This document shows positions 45,803 to 55,024 of a DNA stretch of 64,000 nucleotides, piece by piece. The DNA is taken from NCBI RefSeq assembly GCF_014284125.1, contig NZ_JACOFX010000021.1:1-64000 (forward strand), read 5' to 3'. The notes below the pieces were generated by a model, which did no database searches, was not told the origin of the DNA, and saw only the letters and a program-made list of their open reading frames with translations. Source of the stretch: Undibacterium umbellatum. GTDB lineage: Bacteria; Pseudomonadota; Gammaproteobacteria; Burkholderiales; Burkholderiaceae_D. The position numbers were made by a program, and so were the translations under genes. Each line of letters starts with the position of its first letter. Within the stretch, counting starts at the first letter, position 1.

Positions 45803-47328
45803 TTCGTTTGCTCGGCCATAAAGTGGGTCTCAGTCACGATGCACCGCCATGTTTCTCCTGCCAGGCCGCAAACTCCAGAGGTCTGAGACCAAAACGAACA
45901 GCATTGCCGGCATGCAGGGTTTTGAATTCTGCCAGCGCCAGTTCGGTAAAATGATCCTTGTCCGCTTCTGCAACCTGAGCAGGTATTTTTGCACGTACGA
46001 CGATTTCTGTGGCAAATGCATCGCTGCGAACGATGGCGGCAACAAGCTCTGCCAACGCTTGGCGGTAGCGCAGGCGAAAGATATCTGGTGGAACCAGGTT
46101 TTGTTTCACGGCGACATATTGCTGACAGGAACGTTCATATGCCCATACAAAAACATCGAGCAAAAGGTCGATGCGATTAAGTTCATACACCCCAAGCATG
46201 GCATCGACATAGGCTTGCTGCGGCACATCGATAAAGGACAGAGGACACAGGTTGTGGCGGATGAAAGGAATATTGGCTGCCAGCCTTGAGACTCGTTTAT
46301 TAACGTCTTCAAAGGGCTGCAGATAGGGTAGGTGGACCATCAGGAAAAATGCTTGCTCGAACGGATCTTGTATCTCCGCAGCCATCTTGATGACGATGCC
46401 AAATAATTCTTCCAGTCGCTGCGGCAAGGCGACAGGCAAATACACGCTGCCGCCTATTTCTACGGCGCGGCTACGGATACGGCCGCAAGCCGAAGGATCA
46501 GCCATTAATCCATCCGACAAGAAAGCATGCAAGGCAATAATCGTGTCCGTATTGAGTTGTGCATGCTCTGGATTGCACACCAGATATTCGATGGCCTCTT
46601 TGTGGTTCAGGATCATCTGAGTTTCAAATGCATTCTTACCTTCGGCGGCCTGGCCGAATTCGATCAGCCGTTCTGTATCGAGACGGCTGTAGGTGTTCCC
46701 TTCGAGTTGTGAAGAGGCCCATGACAGATCGATTAGCAAGCGATTCAGCACGTCACGGGCGAAAGTGCCAGCGGGGGCCTGTTCAGCTGGTGAACGTCCC
46801 AGCTTGTGTAGTTGTTCGCGCAGGCCCAGGGGGACGTAAGCTGTCAGGTTGGGGTGGTACTGTTCAAGAAATTCAAGTTTGTAGCCAACCGGTGTACGTA
46901 AGTGACGCGACTGACGCACGAAGGCTTTAATCTTTTCGCTTTCTGGAGAAGTGGGTACATACATCTCTGAAGATGCCTTGCCTGCCGTCGTGACCTGGTT
47001 GTCGTTTGATGCTTCTGGCACCATTTGGCGGCGCATATAGCGTAGTGCACGACTTCCACCGCTAGATTGGATGCGGCCTTGGTCTATGAGGAGAGCTAGC
47101 CTGCGCTGTAAGGTGCGGCGTGGAATTTGATCACTGAGGGCTTGTAAGAGGGCGTCCATGCCAATACCGTCGTCATGCAAGGAAATCAGCTCAACCAGGT
47201 GATCTAACTCTTGGGGGAGGGTGGGTTTTGGCATTTTGGGGTTGGCATAGTGCTGTTCATGCCATTATCGCGCCAAATAAAGTGGCGCGTAAATGAATTT
47301 GTGCCATTTTATGTGCCAGATTGGTGGC
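45627..47328. repeat. 1.7-kb direct repeat, right copy
   Basis: Same content and orientation as 5438-7139, 99.5% identical by eye, ending abruptly at both sides in unrelated sequence. It holds the truncated integrase start, the Fic gene copy 2 and its upstream inverted repeat. Confidence 0.95.
45834..47234 (-). CDS. Fic-family protein, copy 2
   Basis: 466 residues, identical to the protein at 5645-7045 except Asp instead of Asn at residue 22, in the N-terminal winged-helix-like part. It has the same inhibitory motif SSQLEGN and the same QPFEDVNKR Fic loop lacking the canonical His. Downstream it has only an integrase remnant. The upstream DNA differs from copy 1 beyond about 95 bp from the start, so the two copies may be regulated differently. 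Confidence 0.85.
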   Translation of the reverse strand: MPKPTLPQELDHLVELISLHDDGIGMDALLQALSDQIPRRTLQRRLALLIDQGRIQSSGGSRALRYMRRQMVPEASNDNQVTTAGKASSEMYVPTSPESEKIKAFVRQSRHLRTPVGYKLEFLEQYHPNLTAYVPLGLREQLHKLGRSPAEQAPAGTFARDVLNRLLIDLSWASSQLEGNTYSRLDTERLIEFGQAAEGKNAFETQMILNHKEAIEYLVCNPEHAQLNTDTIIALHAFLSDGLMADPSACGRIRSRAVEIGGSVYLPVALPQRLEELFGIVIKMAAEIQDPFEQAFFLMVHLPYLQPFEDVNKRVSRLAANIPFIRHNLCPLSFIDVPQQAYVDAMLGVYELNRIDLLLDVFVWAYERSCQQYVAVKQNLVPPDIFRLRYRQALAELVAAIVRSDAFATEIVVRAKIPAQVAEADKDHFTELALAEFKTLHAGNAVRFGLRPLEFAAWQEKHGGAS

Positions 47329-47386
47329 GCGAGATACTAAGGTCGCATACTTCTTAACTTGAAGATAACTGCAAGAAGTTCAGACG

Positions 47387-47436
47387 TTTACCATGATGGT
47401 AAAGTATTGCTCAAAGTGGAGCAAATTACCATCATG
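47387..47436. promoter_or_regulatory. nested inverted repeats upstream of Fic copy 2
   Basis: A 17-base palindrome TTTACCATGATGGTAAA (47387-47403), then an inverted repeat TTGCTC/GAGCAA (47407-47424), then another half-site TTACCATCATG (47426-47436). The density of symmetric sites fits an operator. It lies between the Shedu gene's 3' end and Fic copy 2, outside the repeat, so it is unique to the right side. Part of it could instead be a Shedu terminator. Confidence 0.4.
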
Positions 47437-47612
47437 TCAATTTGGTCTCCCGTGATCGAGCATGCCCTCAATAACGTGCTCGTATATTCTAGCTGCGTAG
47501 CCCAACGCGATCCCACTCCCGCTCCTTTTTGAGGAAACTAAGCCGGTGATGCCATCTTGGTAATAGAGTCAAAATTCACAGTAAGGTAGCTTTTGACTTT
47601 TTGAACTTGTAC

Positions 47613-49070
47613 TTAAAACAGGTCTGGTTCAGGTTTTGGAGCCAACTGTATATCCAGGAATTCAAGCTTCGCGAGAAGCTCATCAAAGGTGACGATGTCT
47701 ACGTCCTTACACGCGTTTCGGAACACTTCAAAGCTACGCAATTTGATTGGATCTGTGGGCAAGCAACCAGCTACAACCACGCATTTAACCACGTCAGCCT
47801 TGGACAAGCGTAAGCTCGGGTCATCATTTACATGAACCATCCAGCGTTGCTTAAGCTCACTCTGCTGAAATAGTACTTGAGTAACGGCGCTAGAGAGCTC
47901 AGAGTTTGGCCCAAAGATATCCTGCCCACGGTAGGCCGTACCCTGCAATAAGACTGTTTCGGGTGTTTTGATTTCAACAATGGCGAGTGCCTGACCACAT
48001 TCCCTGAACAAGAAATCGCCAATCTGAGCACCAGCACCAGTCAAGGTGGAGCCCTTCGCGTGAAATTGTGTATGAGCCAACTCGACGGGACGTGCAAAAG
48101 CCATGCTAAGTACGAATTTGTTATTCTCAAAGAATGTTTGCCAGTACCGCTCTGAGAGCTTACTGGCGAGTTTCGCCTTGAAATCTACAATCATCTTTGC
48201 GAGCGTTACCCGTTCTATCTCGGCATGCAGAATCATTAACTCTTGTGGGGCTTCGGTAATTAATTCCCCGAGATGCTCACGGACTGCTTGAACGTTGGAG
48301 CGACGTTCGACACGTTTACGTGCCGCCGCCTGCTTGCTCCCCTCAAGTCGAACTTCGACCAAGGGAGGATTCGCTCGCACTATTCGTTGGAACCTTTCGG
48401 GATCTAGTCTTGTGAGCAAGTCGTCGTGCACAATGCTTTGTTTCGTTTGACGGATAAGCTTACGACCTTTCGTCTTGACCCGATTGAAGGCGCGACGTAG
48501 ATCATCGACGTCCTGAGTGCTAATGGAAACTACTCCTTCTTTAGCATGCATTTCTGGGGATTGGCTTATCACTAGGACATCCACGTCCTGGATCCGTGTT
48601 AAGCCTTGCCAGACAGCCTCCAGATCCTTGTTTAGACCTAAGCCATTGTTGGTAGAATCAAAGAGGCCCCATGCCAATCGCAAATCAATCTGCGATGCCG
48701 CAACTTCAGCGTCCTCCGCCAACTCTTTGTCGTTGTCATCGACATAGATGACCGTAGTAAACCTCCCGTTCTTTGGAGTCAAATAGCGCAGAGCATGTGG
48801 ATTTACGTGGATCGGTCGCATGATGATACTGTTCGGAAATATGGTAGCTAATAAGGGCCACTCCTCTTCGGGCATTGCATGCCAAATCCTCGCGTGATTG
48901 TTGATAAGCTTGTAAGTTCGAAGGAAGAGTTTTTGTGCAGACTCTCCACCCTCTGTCGCTGCTTCCAAGCGAAAGTGTGCTCTCAGCACGTCGTCATCAT
49001 TAAATGGCTGTGGCGTGATCGTAACTCCTCCTGTCCCGTTTTCCATCTGCAAATCCTCTGTCATGGTCAT
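47613..49070 (-). CDS. sduA: Shedu-type defence nuclease (DUF4263)
   Basis: 485 residues. The C-terminal ~190 residues match the Shedu/DUF4263 nuclease pattern: SERYWQTFFENNKFVLSMAF, then D352 in QIGDFLF and E366-I-K368 in AIVEIKTP (a PD-(D/E)XK core), ending with VFRNACKDVDIVTFDELL. The N-terminal ~300 residues form a family-variable regulatory region. Shedu is a one-gene anti-phage system in which this nuclease is activated on phage infection. It lies 78 bp downstream of the nuclease/SEC-C gene in the same direction and may share its transcript. Confidence 0.85.
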   Translation of the reverse strand: MTMTEDLQMENGTGGVTITPQPFNDDDVLRAHFRLEAATEGGESAQKLFLRTYKLINNHARIWHAMPEEEWPLLATIFPNSIIMRPIHVNPHALRYLTPKNGRFTTVIYVDDNDKELAEDAEVAASQIDLRLAWGLFDSTNNGLGLNKDLEAVWQGLTRIQDVDVLVISQSPEMHAKEGVVSISTQDVDDLRRAFNRVKTKGRKLIRQTKQSIVHDDLLTRLDPERFQRIVRANPPLVEVRLEGSKQAAARKRVERRSNVQAVREHLGELITEAPQELMILHAEIERVTLAKMIVDFKAKLASKLSERYWQTFFENNKFVLSMAFARPVELAHTQFHAKGSTLTGAGAQIGDFLFRECGQALAIVEIKTPETVLLQGTAYRGQDIFGPNSELSSAVTQVLFQQSELKQRWMVHVNDDPSLRLSKADVVKCVVVAGCLPTDPIKLRSFEVFRNACKDVDIVTFDELLAKLEFLDIQLAPKPEPDLF

Positions 49071-49148
49071 TATCTATGACTGGCTTACGCCGGTCTTCAA
49101 AAAGTAAGGAGACCCTCGGTGCATGGGGGACGTGTGACTTCCCCCTGA

Positions 49149-51614
49149 TTATGTTGCTCTTTCAATGCAGCACTTCTTGAACTTCTTCCCACTGCCGCAC
49201 GGGCATTGCTCGTTCCGTCCAACATGCTTCCCGGTTGCAGCTACATTTTTCAGCCGTTTCTCGCGCAGGAGTTCAGCCATCTCCACAAGTTTCGGTCGCT
49301 CGATGAATGAGATGTCGGACTGTCGGATCACTTTCCAGTCGGCGGTGTTGAGTTTCCCATCGAAGTCGAATGCAAGTTCCAAGAGGTGTCTGTCGGTTTC
49401 TCCGTGGAGTAGCATAATCGCTTTAACGTGCTTCTGGAACTCGTTGGATGCTGTTGTTCCCCATCGCTCGCTCCAAGGGACTACGGTGAGCCGTACGTTG
49501 CCGTGTGTGGAAAATGGGCGAGGTCGGGAATCGGGGATACGTTCAATTTCTTGCTGCACGTAGTCAAAAATATCCGTACGCCAATGTCCTCCTAGGTCTA
49601 GGATGTAGGCAGCAATCTCAGACCTGCCAGGTTTGCTTGATAGTGCCAAGAGATCAAGGAGCGTTGCCATGAGCGGCGGCATGTCTTGCCGTAGCGGCGA
49701 TATGGCCGCAGGGTCGCCTAACCGTGCGCTGTAGAACTCGTCAATCTTTTGCCGGTATCCCAGCGCTTGGATGCGCGCTTTTGGTCCTTGCATGGCGTCC
49801 TCAAGGTGCTTGACGTAGTGATTGTGCTTCAGGTAAAGCCCGAGGTGGTCCAGTTCGTCGTCCAGTTGCACGTTGCTGGAAGCGAACGCCTCTTTGCGCT
49901 GCTCGACGAAATGGAGGAATTCGAGTGGGTTGGTGAATATATCCGCGTACACTCGGAGGTCTCCAAGGGACAGCGCCCATAAGGGTTCAGTTCCGACCTC
50001 GACTCCGATCTTGCTGACCCGCTGCGCCTGAGCCGCGATTTCGGTGAACTGGTCAAGTGTAATCGCGCACAGCGTGACCTGGCGGTAGTCACCATTGCGG
50101 ATTCGAAAAATCTCATTTCCGTCCCTATTAAAGAGCGGAACCTCCTTCGCCCCGCGCAAGTACTTCAAGAATCTGCTGCCCTGCTTTGCGGGATCCGCCA
50201 GCAGCGCCTTGAGCGATTTCACGTGAGCATCGAAGTCTGTTGTCGGGTCAGTGTAGGTGAATGCGCCGGCTTTGATCTCAATGACAAAGAGGTGGTCGTC
50301 GTAAATGAGGATCCCGTCGGTTTCGCAAGTCTTGGCCTTCTTGCCGCCCTCGGCAAACGAGTAGTAGACCTCCTGGAGAATCGTTGCTCGCGGGAGGATA
50401 CGGGCGAGATATTCGAATGGTAGGCGTTCAGTAACCTCCTTCCGCGTTGCGATCCATGATTGTTTCGCGGCTTCGGCCAATTGGTAGACGCGTTTTTCGA
50501 TCTGGCGGAAGAAATGGTCGAATAGCGTGGTCTGGTCGAAGCAGTAGTAATTACTACCGACTTTCAGGAAAGGACGTTTGAACGTTGGCCAGATCCGTAG
50601 CGGCCAGCCCTTAAAATTGCCTTCGCTGAGAAAATCTGTTTCCTGTCCGGGCGACCAGGAGAAGTCGTTGAGCAGTTCGCTGGGGAGATTTGTTACCTTT
50701 TGCAGATCGAAGAGATCAAGACCGAAGAATTTGCCGAATACAGCATCGCGTTTCTCGGCAAGGCCGTGCTTAAGCACGGTTCTGTCCATTTGTTCCGCTA
50801 GTGTTCCTTCGCTGGCAATACCCGCCTGAATGTCATCCTCCAGCGCGTCCAGAGATTCATGCCGGAATTCGTCCATCGCTTGAATGGCCTCGCCGAATCC
50901 CATCGTAAGCGAGTGCCAGACCTTCGCAAGTTCGTTGCACAGCTGGTTTCCGTCGAGGCCGTATGCTTTCTCAATGTTTTTGCTCTGGGGAATGAGGAGC
51001 TCTCGAAGCGCAGGGATGCTGTGGGCCTGGTATCCAACGCCTGAGACGTTGCACCACATTATTTGCGCGCGGAAGCGGAATTCTTCGGCCGCTTCGCTTA
51101 CTTCGGGGAGCGTGGTCCTTCGGTGAGCGCTCTCGCTGATGAAGAACCACGGATTGAGTTTCTCAAATATCGACGTCACTGCCTGGTCTAGTCGCTGCCA
51201 GGTTTCTTCGTCCATCTCTTTCTGATTCTCATCAGGAGGTGTGGCGGCGATGAGGCTCTGAACGTAGTCGATCATCCGCTGCTTGTGCACGTGTTCAGCC
51301 TTGATTTCGATCTCACTGGTTATGTCCATGTGGGCCACAGTACGCTCCCCCCAAGCCCGGTGCAGCAGGGAGAGGGGTTCTGAGGCAGCGATGACAGTCA
51401 TGGCCTCCGCGATGAGCAAGTCGATCTCGCTCACAATCCTAGGATACGCCTCTGCCAAGCGCTTGTGATAATCCTTGAACTGGTCAGGCTGCCAGTTGGA
51501 CTGGCCAACGGTCAGGTTCCCGAACCGAGCCATAGATATCGGACCGTGCTCGAAGAATTCGTCCGGAGCGACTTTCTTCTTTTTTGCTTTATTGGAGTTG
51601 TTCCTTTTTTTCAT
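49149..51614 (-). CDS. large nuclease-like protein with C-terminal SEC-C zinc motif
   Basis: 821 residues of unknown function. The mid-part carries a restriction-endonuclease-like core, ETDGILIYDDHLFVIEIKAG (about 427-446), with Asp and EIK spaced as in NERD/PD-(D/E)XK nucleases. The last ~20 residues form a SEC-C zinc-binding motif (C804, C806, C815, C816). The long N-terminal region is mostly helical with no recognised fold. The C-terminal Arg/Lys-rich stretch before SEC-C may contact nucleic acid. It lies immediately upstream of the Shedu gene and close to Gabija genes, so a role in defence is plausible but unproven. Confidence 0.65.
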   Translation of the reverse strand: MKKRNNSNKAKKKKVAPDEFFEHGPISMARFGNLTVGQSNWQPDQFKDYHKRLAEAYPRIVSEIDLLIAEAMTVIAASEPLSLLHRAWGERTVAHMDITSEIEIKAEHVHKQRMIDYVQSLIAATPPDENQKEMDEETWQRLDQAVTSIFEKLNPWFFISESAHRRTTLPEVSEAAEEFRFRAQIMWCNVSGVGYQAHSIPALRELLIPQSKNIEKAYGLDGNQLCNELAKVWHSLTMGFGEAIQAMDEFRHESLDALEDDIQAGIASEGTLAEQMDRTVLKHGLAEKRDAVFGKFFGLDLFDLQKVTNLPSELLNDFSWSPGQETDFLSEGNFKGWPLRIWPTFKRPFLKVGSNYYCFDQTTLFDHFFRQIEKRVYQLAEAAKQSWIATRKEVTERLPFEYLARILPRATILQEVYYSFAEGGKKAKTCETDGILIYDDHLFVIEIKAGAFTYTDPTTDFDAHVKSLKALLADPAKQGSRFLKYLRGAKEVPLFNRDGNEIFRIRNGDYRQVTLCAITLDQFTEIAAQAQRVSKIGVEVGTEPLWALSLGDLRVYADIFTNPLEFLHFVEQRKEAFASSNVQLDDELDHLGLYLKHNHYVKHLEDAMQGPKARIQALGYRQKIDEFYSARLGDPAAISPLRQDMPPLMATLLDLLALSSKPGRSEIAAYILDLGGHWRTDIFDYVQQEIERIPDSRPRPFSTHGNVRLTVVPWSERWGTTASNEFQKHVKAIMLLHGETDRHLLELAFDFDGKLNTADWKVIRQSDISFIERPKLVEMAELLREKRLKNVAATGKHVGRNEQCPCGSGKKFKKCCIERAT

Positions 51615-51874
51615 ATCTCGCCAAATGTGCGGATTCTTATAAATGCGATCTCAATTTCGTACTGCACAATGACCAGCGATTCTTATTTCATAGTAGCTGC
51701 CAATTAGTATTTCGTAGTTGCTCCCTAATCTGATAGTTACACTGTCTTTGCATAGTCGCCAATGCAAATGTACTGCACGCGCATATAGCTGAAGCTAAGC
51801 GCATCGAATAATAGAGCATTTTGGCTCTGCAAACGATTCAACCTTCCCAACGGCTTCGTTACTTTGACGGGAAT

Positions 51875-53908
51875 TCACTGACAGTCTTGTGCCTTAATCG
51901 ATCCGACCCGTTGAACTGGACACTTTTTTTGGTCGGCAACCTTGGCAGCAAAGTCCGCGTCGCTTAACCTGCTATCCTTAAGCGCTTTGCTCATATGCCA
52001 GCGGCCGAGTTCACGATAGGCACCATAGCGGCGCGGATCGGAGTCGAGTGTCATGAGTGCCGTGCTGTCCTGAGGGAATGGATGAATTGCCTTTGCCGTC
52101 CCATGTTGCAGATGCCACTCCAGCACATAAGCGCTCAACTCGCACAGGCCCGGCTCGGCACTGTCGCATGCCGCGGGCCGTACCATGCGATGGGGTATGT
52201 CAATATACTTTTTGGTCATTTCTTCCATGTCGAGAGTCGGCTTCATAAAGTAGATTCGCGCATCGATATGCGTACCTTCATGCTCTGCACAGTCATCGAA
52301 TCCATCCGAGCGGATGCAGCCCAGCAGCACTTTGTGCCGCCAAGCCGTGATGGGATATGCATGCTTGATTTCCTTACTGTTGCTTGGCGGCTGGCCTTCC
52401 GACTCTTCCATAAACGTTTGGCAATAAGCGTCGAAGCCCTCCAGGCCAGGAATTAGTAGTCTGCTTGGTTTGACAGACCCATATGGATAACGCAGCTCAA
52501 CCTCGTTGCGCAGGTAGCACAGATCGGCCAGCCTGCCTTTGTCATCGCCGAGGTTGTCTGCAATGAAGATTTTATTCATTCGGGTTTCGATTAGACTGTA
52601 GGCTCCAAAACCGTCATTGTTGCCACCGTCGAGCAGGCGAATGTAGGCCGAGCGAGTGTCGTCATCGCGCTTTCCGCTTAGATAGCGCATAGTACCGTCA
52701 AGGTAGTACAAGGGGAACGGCGTTAAGGCATGCAGTACCCGCCAGCCACTGCCAACATCGCGGTTAGGAACATCGGTCCCCCAGTCCGTTGCTAGCAAGT
52801 GCTGGGTGCCAGCCAAGGCCATGCGCGCTGGCTGTCCGGTGGCGGTCTGGTTCGCATCGAAGAACGATGCCGCAGCAGTCACACCATCGAGCAGATCGAT
52901 GCCTTCGCGCTCAAGGTCTAGCGCGCCATACAGGCCGGACCGTGCGGCGTAGGGCGACATCTGCAATGTGTATTTGCTGAAATCTCGCTGGCCAGCCATC
53001 GCCCAGCCCAGAAAACTACGCTTCTTGCTTGCGGTGGCATTCACGATCCAGACCGGATAGCGGTTGCCCGTCTGCTCCAGGAACCTGCGTAGTGCTGGAA
53101 ACGTCATGTCTTTAATCTGCATGCGTGCTGAGGGGGCGCTTGCATCACAGTTCTTGAAATTCGTACCATCGCATATCTCTGCGATATTGGCGCGCTCGTC
53201 GGCGGCGGCGGAAGTTAGCGGGAACAGGCCATAGGTAGTGCCAATGCCTGCTCGGTACAGAGCGCGCGACGGTGACAGATTGACCGGCCAGTCGAATACG
53301 GTGCGCGCGACGAAGTTCGGCACCGATGCGCCCAGTGTCAATGCGAACAGTGCGCCGGTATGAAAAACATAATCGCTATCTCGATTGGAAAAAGAAGGGC
53401 GGCAATCACTTTCAAGTACATCCTGGCGGCACCGCACGAACTGCTGGAAGCGAAATTCATCGCGCTGCCGGGTCTGAGTGTCACACAAAGGCTGATCGGG
53501 TAAATGAGCTGCCTCGTCTGGCAGCAGCCCCTGGTAGGCTGAAGGGATGCAGTCCTTGAAATAGTCTGCAGGTTTCAATGATGGATCGTTGGTGCCCAGC
53601 ATGAGCTTAGAGTAGAGGAACAGTGCTGCGTAGCCTCCACCGGAAACTGACGATATAGCGGTCATTTCTGCCAGCGCGTTCTTTTCGTCCGATGCCAGCG
53701 TTGAGAGGATACCCATAGAATAGGATGCCGCCTTCGTACCGCCACCTGCCAGTGCCAAACCTGATTTTTTGGCGTCTTCAGCACGGACACCTAGCAGTGT
53801 CATCGGTTCAACCCGAATAGTGTTCTTGACCGCGCATCCTGTTAGGCTTAGCAGGATAATATACGCAGCCATGCGGATCACATTCTTCATGCCTTTCGTC
53901 GACTTCAT
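51875..53908 (-). CDS. patatin-like phospholipase lipoprotein
   Basis: 677 residues. A lipoprotein signal (hydrophobic segment then SLTGC, C25) implies membrane anchoring outside the cytoplasm. The patatin fold shows the oxyanion motif GGGTK (55-59), the nucleophile S89 in SSVSGGGY and the catalytic Asp in LLDGGNNDGFG. It is much larger than minimal patatins, with a long C-terminal extension. It would hydrolyse membrane lipids or related esters. CBASS and similar systems use cytoplasmic patatins, so a lipoprotein patatin is an unlikely defence effector; its placement among defence genes may be incidental. Confidence 0.8.
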   Translation of the reverse strand: MKSTKGMKNVIRMAAYIILLSLTGCAVKNTIRVEPMTLLGVRAEDAKKSGLALAGGGTKAASYSMGILSTLASDEKNALAEMTAISSVSGGGYAALFLYSKLMLGTNDPSLKPADYFKDCIPSAYQGLLPDEAAHLPDQPLCDTQTRQRDEFRFQQFVRCRQDVLESDCRPSFSNRDSDYVFHTGALFALTLGASVPNFVARTVFDWPVNLSPSRALYRAGIGTTYGLFPLTSAAADERANIAEICDGTNFKNCDASAPSARMQIKDMTFPALRRFLEQTGNRYPVWIVNATASKKRSFLGWAMAGQRDFSKYTLQMSPYAARSGLYGALDLEREGIDLLDGVTAAASFFDANQTATGQPARMALAGTQHLLATDWGTDVPNRDVGSGWRVLHALTPFPLYYLDGTMRYLSGKRDDDTRSAYIRLLDGGNNDGFGAYSLIETRMNKIFIADNLGDDKGRLADLCYLRNEVELRYPYGSVKPSRLLIPGLEGFDAYCQTFMEESEGQPPSNSKEIKHAYPITAWRHKVLLGCIRSDGFDDCAEHEGTHIDARIYFMKPTLDMEEMTKKYIDIPHRMVRPAACDSAEPGLCELSAYVLEWHLQHGTAKAIHPFPQDSTALMTLDSDPRRYGAYRELGRWHMSKALKDSRLSDADFAAKVADQKKCPVQRVGSIKAQDCQ

Positions 53909-55024
53909 CGGTTTGCCTCTTTTTTCTTTAGTGAAATCATGTGACGCGCATAATTTTCAGACGCGAACTAAAGTTGTCGTTATCTGACTTTGGCGAAAAT
54001 TCATATAAATAGCATTTTTCGTAAAACTCGCGCGTGGCCAGTATTTCTAAAAATGAGCAGTTGGAATCGAACGGAAATAATATTTCCAAGACTCCGATTC
54101 ATGCCCTGATGGCTCAAAATATGGAAATGACATGCATTGATTATGTTTTGAATTTAATTTAAAGAAAAGAATTTTTGACAACATTTATTGAATTATTGTT
54201 AAAATTATTAATTACTTAATAGAAATTGCGTCAAGTCAACGCTAGCTTCTTAAGCTCAGTGAGAAATGACTATGTGGGTGCTGCACGAGTAAACAAGCGT
54301 AGAGCACAATCCTGCTTGGCTTGATGAGTAGGAAACGGCCGTGACTAAAGTGGCATTAAAGGTATTATTCAATGCTGGCACGATATTGACCAGATTCAAA
54401 TATGGGTGATATTTAGTCGACTGAGCATCTCTCTCTACACTGTCCGACGAGGTGCGTTCTTAAGTCAGGGAGTTAGTTTACTCGGACCGGCAAATAATCA
54501 GTGCCATTGATAAATATCTTCTGTAATTTTCAAGCTGTCTTAAAACTTAAACCGACAAAATTTGTAAGCAGTGACGCAGCTAGAATAGTTCATTCGGATT
54601 TCAAAGACTTAAGATTTGAAGTGGTGTTATAACCACGTGACAGCGTTCGCCAGGAAGTGGGTGGTGGATCAAATTGCAGGGGGAATTTTGCAAGAAAACG
54701 TACGCATAAATGCCTAAAAGTACGAAATCTAAAAAATCTCATTTTATCTGACAGAAACAAAAAAAATCTCAACTATTGCGACAATCAGTCTCACGTTACG
54801 TGACAATTTTCTGTAAATCAGTGCGTTCTTTACCAATTCCAGTCTCAGCTTCCGTGGCACTTTACGCCGTTACCCTATTTATTTAGGGAGATACTTTAGA
54901 ATGAGAGTAGGTGGACGTTTTAAGATGCCAATTGGCGGTCACTTTGAAAAACAGACTGGCTATCATTATGAGAGTACGCATTTGGAATCGTTGAGAATCA
55001 AAAACCATATACAGGGAGCACTGA
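53909..55024. other. long AT-rich intergenic region before gajA
   Basis: About 1.1 kb between divergent patatin and gajA genes, so both promoters should lie here. It has an inverted repeat TTCAAA...TTTGAA near 54600-54620 and several A-runs, but no convincing gene. An 89-codon frame from 54901 enters gajA in a different frame and lacks a recognisable domain. Confidence 0.5.

Noticed and set aside
5438..47328. A composite transposon bounded by IS copies
   Set aside because: The repeats contain a Fic gene and part of an integrase gene, not a transposase, and show no terminal inverted repeats or target duplication at their outer edges.
51875..53908. Patatin gene as a CBASS effector
   Set aside because: No CD-NTase, Cap2 or Cap3 gene is adjacent, and the lipoprotein signal sends it out of the cytoplasm.
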